In this document: piece by piece, positions 7,126-9,782 of the stretch | Position numbering within the stretch: the stretch's first letter is position 1 | How the letters are laid out: each line of letters starts with the position of its first letter | DNA from: an uncultured Oscillospiraceae bacterium | Lineage (GTDB): Bacteria > Bacillota > Clostridia > Oscillospirales > Ruminococcaceae | Direction: 5' to 3' | NCBI GenBank assembly: GCA_910578965.1 | Contig: CAJTSP010000096.1 | Location: 1 to 9,782 of the forward strand | DNA length: 9,782 nucleotides | The notes under the pieces: generated by a model | Databases searched by the model: none | Told to the model about the DNA's origin: nothing | The model's input: only the letters and a program-made list of their open reading frames with translations | Made by a program: the position numbers and the translations under genes

Positions 7126-7623
7126 TCAGCGTGGCGGCTGGCCGGCCAGCCTGCTGCGGCTACAGTGGCAGTGGGCAATCGCCATAGCCAGCGCGTCGGC
7201 GGTATCGTCCGGCTTTGGAACCTTTTCGAGGTGCAGCAGTACCCTTGTCATCTCCTGCACCTGCTTTTTCACCGCCTTGCCATATCCGGTTACCGCCTGC
7301 TTAACCTGCATGGGAGTGTACTCAAACACCGGCACCCCGGCCTCGGCCGCCGCCAGCAGGATCACCCCGCGGGCCTCAGCCACCCCGATCACGGTGGTCT
7401 GGTTGTGCTGGTAAAATAGCTGCTCAATGGCCAGCGCCTCGGGCCTACAGCTTTCCATCACCTGCCGTACCCCCCGGTGCACGGCCAGCAACCGCTCCTC
7501 AAAGGGCTGGCCGGCCTCGGTGGTCACCGCGCCAAAAGCCGCCGGGGCAAACCGGTTGCCGGTATAGTCCACCGCGCCCCATCCCACAATCGCATATCCG
7601 GGGTCAATGCCCAGCACCCGCAC
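7126..7623 (-). CDS. ruvC: Crossover junction endodeoxyribonuclease RuvC
   Basis: RuvC cuts Holliday junctions symmetrically after RuvAB migration, using an RNase H-like fold with two metal ions. The product is 165 residues. The four expected acidic catalytic residues are present: Asp7 (GIDPGY), Glu67 (AIEQLF), and Asp140 and Asp143 in PDDTADALAMAIAHCH. The start is GTG at 7623, with AGGAGGG 7 bases upstream. It is the first gene of the minus-strand ruvCAB cluster and is driven by the promoter at 7669-7697. I saw no LexA-type box of the Bacillus form (CGAAC-N4-GTTCG) in the upstream region, so SOS control is not supported by sequence. Confidence 0.97.
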   Translation of the reverse strand: MRVLGIDPGYAIVGWGAVDYTGNRFAPAAFGAVTTEAGQPFEERLLAVHRGVRQVMESCRPEALAIEQLFYQHNQTTVIGVAEARGVILLAAAEAGVPVFEYTPMQVKQAVTGYGKAVKKQVQEMTRVLLHLEKVPKPDDTADALAMAIAHCHCSRSRLAGQPPR

Positions 7624-7668
7624 GCCGCTTCCCTCCTACAGGCCCTATCCTTCCATATTAACCGGATT

Positions 7669-7697
7669 AGTATAGCATATTTTTGCCGGGCGGGCAA
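7669..7697 (-). promoter_or_regulatory. ruvC operon promoter (extended -10)
   Basis: On the minus strand TTGCCC (7692-7697) is followed after 17 bases by TATACT (7669-7674). TGC directly before the -10 gives an extended -10. Transcription would start near 7662, leaving a leader of about 40 bases before the ruvC GTG. It is the only good promoter seen for the minus-strand cluster. Confidence 0.7.
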
Positions 7698-7701
7698 CTG
7701 C

Positions 7702-7725
7702 GCAAAAAAGGGGGAACTTTTTTGC
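7702..7725. repeat. Inverted repeat upstream of ruvC -35, 9-bp arms
   Basis: GCAAAAAAG (7702-7710) and CTTTTTTGC (7717-7725) are exact reverse complements separated by GGGGAA. The repeat begins 4 bases upstream of the ruvC -35 box and lies between the two divergent promoters. The position suits an operator or an A-tract UP-like element. No known regulator box is recognised. Confidence 0.55.
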
Positions 7726-7732
7726 CTTTTGT

Positions 7733-7757
7733 ATTGCCGGCCCAAAGCCCCGGCAAT
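7733..7757. repeat. Inverted repeat between divergent promoters, 8-bp arms
   Basis: ATTGCCGG (7733-7740) and CCGGCAAT (7750-7757) are exact reverse complements around a 9-base centre. The repeat lies 15 bases upstream of the plus-strand -35 box. There is no T-run downstream in either direction, so it is not an intrinsic terminator. It could be an operator shared by both promoters (inference). Confidence 0.5.
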
Positions 7758-7772
7758 TTGACGGGTCACAGA

Positions 7773-7801
7773 TTGAAACCAGAAATGGGCTATGCTATAA
7801 T
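7773..7801 (+). promoter_or_regulatory. Strong promoter of the membrane methyltransferase gene
   Basis: TTGAAA (7773-7778), a 17-base spacer and the perfect TATAAT (7796-7801), with TGC just before it (extended -10). The predicted transcript starts near 7808, about 30 bases before the chosen start codon. This is the closest match to sigma-A consensus in the window. Confidence 0.8.
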
Positions 7802-7837
7802 CAGGGCGGTAAACCGGCATCTGGAAGGAGGATGGCA

Positions 7838-8419
7838 ATGGAGTTTAAGCTGATTTCAATAGCAGCTTTCATTGCTTTTTATGGCTGCTATTTTATAAAA
7901 ATGCTCGCTCAGAAAAAGAAAGGGATACAGACCGACCAGATCGGAAAGGGCAAAGCAGGCTTTGCGAAATTTGTGGAAGTTACCATGAAGGCAGCGGCTG
8001 TCCTTGTTTTTGCAGCGGGGCTTATCAGCATTTTTATGGAAACAGGCTATAGGCCTGCTGTTGTCCGGATTATGGGGGCAGCCATGAGCGTTGGGGGAAC
8101 AATCGTATTTATCGCTGCGGTATGGACCATGCGGGACAGTTGGAGGGCAGGAGTGTCCAAAACCGATAAGACTGCGCTTGTAACAAACGGCATTTATCAA
8201 ATCAGCCGAAACCCTGCTTTTTTGGGGTTTGACCTTTTGTACATTGGTACGTTATTGATGTTTTTTAACTGGATTTTATGCGGCCTGACGGTTTTTGCGG
8301 TCATCATGTACCATTTGCAGATTGTAAATGTTGAGGAGGATTTTTTGCTTGCCACATTTGGAAAGGAGTATCAGCAATATAAGGAAAAAGTTTGCCGCTA
8401 TATAGGCAGGAAATGGTAA
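7838..8419 (+). CDS. Membrane methyltransferase, isoprenylcysteine carboxyl methyltransferase-like
   Basis: A 193-residue integral membrane protein with hydrophobic segments at about 3-22, 49-67, 75-96 and 125-157. The C-terminal half carries the ICMT/PEMT-type signature: LVTNGIYQISRNPAFLG (114-130), then after a transmembrane hairpin EEDFLLATFGKEYQQYKEKV (166-185). In this family these parts form the SAM-binding and catalytic region. The bacterial substrate is unknown; Clostridia lack obvious prenylated proteins, so a lipid or small molecule is as likely. The ATG at 7838 is chosen because AGGAGG ends 6 bases before it; the ATG at 7832 abuts the ribosome site. Base composition is visibly more AT-rich (many AAA, TTT, ATT codons) than the neighbouring genes, suggesting acquisition or relaxed codon use. 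It lies between ruvC and rnhA with its own promoter. Confidence 0.8.
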   Translation: MEFKLISIAAFIAFYGCYFIKMLAQKKKGIQTDQIGKGKAGFAKFVEVTMKAAAVLVFAAGLISIFMETGYRPAVVRIMGAAMSVGGTIVFIAAVWTMRDSWRAGVSKTDKTALVTNGIYQISRNPAFLGFDLLYIGTLLMFFNWILCGLTVFAVIMYHLQIVNVEEDFLLATFGKEYQQYKEKVCRYIGRKW

Positions 8420-8474
8420 ATTACGCTTTGTTGGCCAATGCCTATCACGGGGAATTGCCTATCCTGTTATTCTC

Positions 8475-8500
8475 TAAAAAACCGGATAATTGGATTTTTA
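8475..8500 (+). terminator. Possible weak terminator after the membrane methyltransferase
   Basis: TAAAAA (8475-8480) pairs with TTTTTA (8495-8500) and CC (8482-8483) with GG (8492-8493), with one A-A mismatch between them and a short G-T-rich top. The T-run is in the stem's 3' arm, about 55 bases after the stop codon, so the element could act in either direction. The stem is weak, so confidence is low. Confidence 0.3.
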
Positions 8501-8547
8501 TCAGCGCAAAAGGCGGCGGGGGCAAAAAGCGGGAGGGCGCCCGCAGC

Positions 8548-8561
8548 GGCCCGGCCGGGCC
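8548..8561. repeat. Perfect 14-bp GC palindrome upstream of the rnhA promoter
   Basis: GGCCCGGCCGGGCC is fully self-complementary and sits about 10 bases upstream of the rnhA -10, exactly where a -35 box would be expected. No TTGACA-like hexamer is visible there. It might be an operator, but in GC-rich DNA short palindromes of this type can arise by chance. Confidence 0.4.
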
Positions 8562-8568
8562 CTTTCTA

Positions 8569-8577
8569 TGATATACT
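8569..8577 (+). promoter_or_regulatory. rnhA extended -10 promoter
   Basis: TGATATACT: a TATACT -10 (8572-8577) with TG one base upstream, forming an extended -10. The -35 position is GC-rich and unlike consensus. Transcription would start near 8584, about 55 bases before rnhA. Confidence 0.5.
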
Positions 8578-8637
8578 ATTAATAAATGGGATGTGTACCC
8601 GCCCCAGACGGGCCCCAAACGGAAGGATGGACACACC

Positions 8638-9087
8638 ATGAAACAGGTTGAGATTTTTACCGACGGCGCCTGCAGCGGCAACCCCGGCCCGGGAGGCTGG
8701 GGGGCTATTTTGCGGTATAAGCAGCACGAAAAGGAGCTGAGCGGCGGCGAGGCGTCCACCACCAACAACCGCATGGAGCTTACCGCCCTGATCCGTGCGC
8801 TGGAGCAGCTTAAGGAGCCCTGCGAGATCACCCTGTGCAGCGATTCCAAGTATGTAATTGACGGCCTGCAAAAGGGCTGGGCCAAGGGCTGGAGGGCGCG
8901 CGGATGGAAAAAAAGCGACAAATCCCCCGCCCTGAACCCCGACCTCTGGGGCCGGCTGCTGGAGCTGGCCGAGCCGCACACCATCCGTTATACCTGGATC
9001 CGCGGGCATGCCGGCCATGCCGAAAATGAGCGGTGCGACCGGCTGGCCGTGGCCCAGAGCAAAAAATACGGCGGCAGGCAGGCCTAA
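8638..9087 (+). CDS. rnhA: Ribonuclease HI
   Basis: RNase HI cleaves the RNA strand of RNA-DNA hybrids (R-loops, primers). The 149-residue protein matches the E. coli-type enzyme in length. It has IFTDGACSGNPGPGGWG (6-22) with Asp9, NNRMEL with Glu47, SDSKYVIDGL with Asp69, the basic handle (GWAKGWRARGWKKSDK, 80-95), His124 in IRGHAGHAENERCD, and Asp134. All catalytic residues are therefore present. The frame is open from 8593, but the ATG at 8638 begins the conserved fold (MKQVEIFTDG) and has GGAAGGA about 10 bases upstream, so it is preferred. There is no clear T-tailed terminator after the stop. Confidence 0.97.
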   Translation: MKQVEIFTDGACSGNPGPGGWGAILRYKQHEKELSGGEASTTNNRMELTALIRALEQLKEPCEITLCSDSKYVIDGLQKGWAKGWRARGWKKSDKSPALNPDLWGRLLELAEPHTIRYTWIRGHAGHAENERCDRLAVAQSKKYGGRQA

Positions 9088-9330
9088 AAACAAAAACGGC
9101 GGGGCAAGGGGCGGCCACAAAAACAAAACCGACGCAGCCGGGCTAAGGGTAAGGGCCGCCCTGCGGCGCCAGGCCGACGCCATAATAGGGCAAGTGCCGC
9201 AGCAAAAGCACAGGCAGCCGCCCCGCAGGCGGGCACAAACGGGCCGGGAGGTAAAATACCGCATGGCAGGGCCTCGCCAGCTTTCCGGTTCAATTTCCTA
9301 CAAAAATGCTGGGAAATTTCACAAAACCGA
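9088..9330. other. Gene-free region between rnhA and the next promoter
   Basis: I see no credible gene here. The open frames on both strands give low-complexity Ala/Arg/Pro-rich translations with no plausible ribosome site and are shadows. Present are a repeated CAAAAAC motif near 9090 and 9117, and short GC hairpins such as GCCGC/GCGGC near 9162-9174. No T-tailed terminator for rnhA was found. Confidence 0.45.
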
Positions 9331-9359
9331 TTGAAAACTTTACCTTTTTGGTATATTAT
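9331..9359 (+). promoter_or_regulatory. Cysteine desulfurase promoter
   Basis: TTGAAA (9331-9336), a 17-base spacer and TATTAT (9354-9359) in a local AT-rich stretch. A register using TATATT at 9352 would have a 15-base spacer and is less likely. Transcription would begin near 9366, giving a leader of about 180 bases before the ATG at 9546, unusually long compared with the other genes here. Confidence 0.7.
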
Positions 9360-9435
9360 GCTTATGGGCCAAGCCGCCGAGCAACGCGCAGGCGGGGCAT
9401 TCCGCGGCATACACTAAAGCAGGCGCAAAAAGGCC

Positions 9436-9496
9436 GCGGGCCCGGCAAAGGGGTTATGCCCGGCGCCGCATTATAACGGAAAAGCCGGGAGCCCGC
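9436..9496 (+). promoter_or_regulatory. Candidate antiterminator/leader structure before cysteine desulfurase
   Basis: GCGGGC (9436-9441) followed directly by CCGGC (9442-9446) can pair with GCCGG (9484-9488) and GCCCGC (9491-9496), an 11-bp helix with a two-base bulge. Inside it GTTAT (9453-9457) can pair with ATAAC (9473-9477). The outer helix uses the same GCCCGC that forms the 5' arm of the terminator at 9491-9518, so the two structures are mutually exclusive. This resembles an attenuator or riboswitch. No known aptamer class is recognised, and the regulatory role is inferred from pairing alone. Confidence 0.45.
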
Positions 9497-9518
9497 AGGA
9501 CGGCGCGGGCGCTTTTTT
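9491..9518 (+). terminator. Intrinsic terminator within the cysteine desulfurase leader
   Basis: GCCCGC (9491-9496) pairs with GCGGGC (9505-9510) around the 8-base loop AGGACGGC, followed by GC and then six T residues (9513-9518). It lies about 125 bases downstream of the predicted transcription start and only 27 bases before the start codon. No further promoter lies between, so expression of the gene needs read-through. This is the best intrinsic terminator in the window. Confidence 0.6.
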
Positions 9519-9545
9519 GAAAACCATACAAAAGAGGGATGCAAT

Positions 9546-9782
9546 ATGAACACCGAACCGACCATTTATCTGGACAACGCCGCCACCACCCCGGTAGCGC
9601 CCGAGGTGCTGGCCGCCATGATCCCCTGCCTTGAGGGGGCCTGCGGCAATCCCAGCAGCCACTACAGCGTGGGCTACGAGGCCAGGGAGCAACTGGACGC
9701 CGCCCGCGCCGCGGTGGCCCGGGTGCTGAACGCCGAGCCGGCCGAGATTTTTTTTACCGGCTGCGGCACCGAAGCGGATAAC
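9546..9782 (+). CDS. Cysteine desulfurase, NifS/IscS family (5' part only)
   Basis: A PLP-dependent enzyme that removes sulfur from L-cysteine as a persulfide for Fe-S cluster or thio-cofactor synthesis. Only the first 79 codons lie in the window; the frame is open to the edge. The translation begins MNTEPTIYLDNAATTPVAPE, shows GNPSSHYSVGYEAR (35-48) and ends with IFFTGCGTEADN (68-79), whose Thr and Glu lie in the PLP-phosphate-binding loop. The catalytic lysine, active-site cysteine loop and C terminus are beyond the window, so group I and group II (or nifS, iscS, sufS subtype) cannot be separated with confidence. The N terminus is more like the IscS/NifS group. A GAGGGA site lies about 6 bases before the ATG. 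Long structured leader with terminator upstream. Confidence 0.93.
   Translation, partial: MNTEPTIYLDNAATTPVAPEVLAAMIPCLEGACGNPSSHYSVGYEAREQLDAARAAVARVLNAEPAEIFFTGCGTEADN

Noticed and set aside
7080..7178. N-terminal extension of RuvA
   Set aside because: It would overlap ruvC and is unlike any RuvA. A strong ribosome site precedes the ATG at 7079, giving the usual 200 residues.
6117..7187. 356-residue plus-strand open frame
   Set aside because: It is a shadow of ruvA and ruvB, Gly/Ala/His/Gln-rich, with no domain signal.
8420..8460. Short direct repeat TGCCTATC after the membrane methyltransferase gene
   Set aside because: Only two 8-base copies with no further structure; within chance expectation.
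8566..9264. 232-residue minus-strand frame opposite rnhA
   Set aside because: It is antisense to a complete RNase HI with all catalytic residues, and its translation is low-complexity.
9459..9510. Guanidine-II (mini-ykkC) riboswitch
   Set aside because: Both possible hairpin loops contain ACGG, which resembles the ACGR loops of that class. However, the loops are longer than the class tolerates and a cysteine desulfurase is not a guanidine-related gene.
9366..9545. T-box leader
   Set aside because: I found no T-box core (the GGN-ACCGCG-type motif) and no recognisable stem I specifier arrangement.
1..9782. Mobile element, CRISPR, tRNA/rRNA or defence system
   Set aside because: I read both strands for transposase or integrase motifs, regularly spaced repeats and tRNA-like cloverleaf or CCA ends, and found none.

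Overview
The window is GC-rich chromosomal DNA carrying conserved housekeeping genes with strong Shine-Dalgarno sites and sigma-A-type promoters. The Firmicutes-type EcfA1/EcfA2/EcfT trio, GlmM and a PUA-less RlmI-like methyltransferase together suggest a high-GC member of the Clostridia, perhaps an Oscillospiraceae-like gut anaerobe. That placement is an inference from gene content and style; no 16S or other marker is present.

Layout. Positions 1-184 hold no gene but are rich in perfect hairpins. From 7623 down to 185 everything is on the minus strand. In transcription order it reads ruvC (7623-7126), ruvA (7079-6477), ruvB (6473-5421), a 219-base gap, glmM (5201-3843), a 152-base gap, a class I SAM-dependent methyltransferase (3690-2821), then ecfA1, ecfA2 and ecfT, which are packed or overlapping. 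A well-formed extended -10 promoter precedes ruvC. The two gaps contain GC-rich hairpins and no convincing terminator, so read-through from ruv into glmM and ecf cannot be excluded.

Divergent from ruvC, on the plus strand, come an AT-richer membrane methyltransferase of the isoprenylcysteine carboxyl methyltransferase type (7838-8419), with its own near-consensus promoter, then rnhA (ribonuclease HI, 8638-9087). After a 458-base gap, the first 79 codons of a cysteine desulfurase (9546 to the window end) follow.

How the genes work together. RuvABC resolves Holliday junctions. RNase HI removes RNA-DNA hybrids. GlmM makes glucosamine-1-phosphate for peptidoglycan. EcfA1-EcfA2-EcfT is the shared energising module for vitamin and metal ECF importers whose substrate-binding S components lie elsewhere. 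The cysteine desulfurase supplies sulfur for Fe-S clusters or thio-cofactors.

Most of the window is ordinary. The most interesting non-coding signal is the leader of the cysteine desulfurase gene. A good promoter at 9331-9359 is followed by an intrinsic terminator at 9491-9518, before the start codon. An exact upstream copy of the terminator's 3' arm allows a competing, longer helix. This is the architecture of a transcription attenuator or riboswitch, of a kind I cannot assign to a known class. I see no mobile element, CRISPR array, tRNA, rRNA or defence system.
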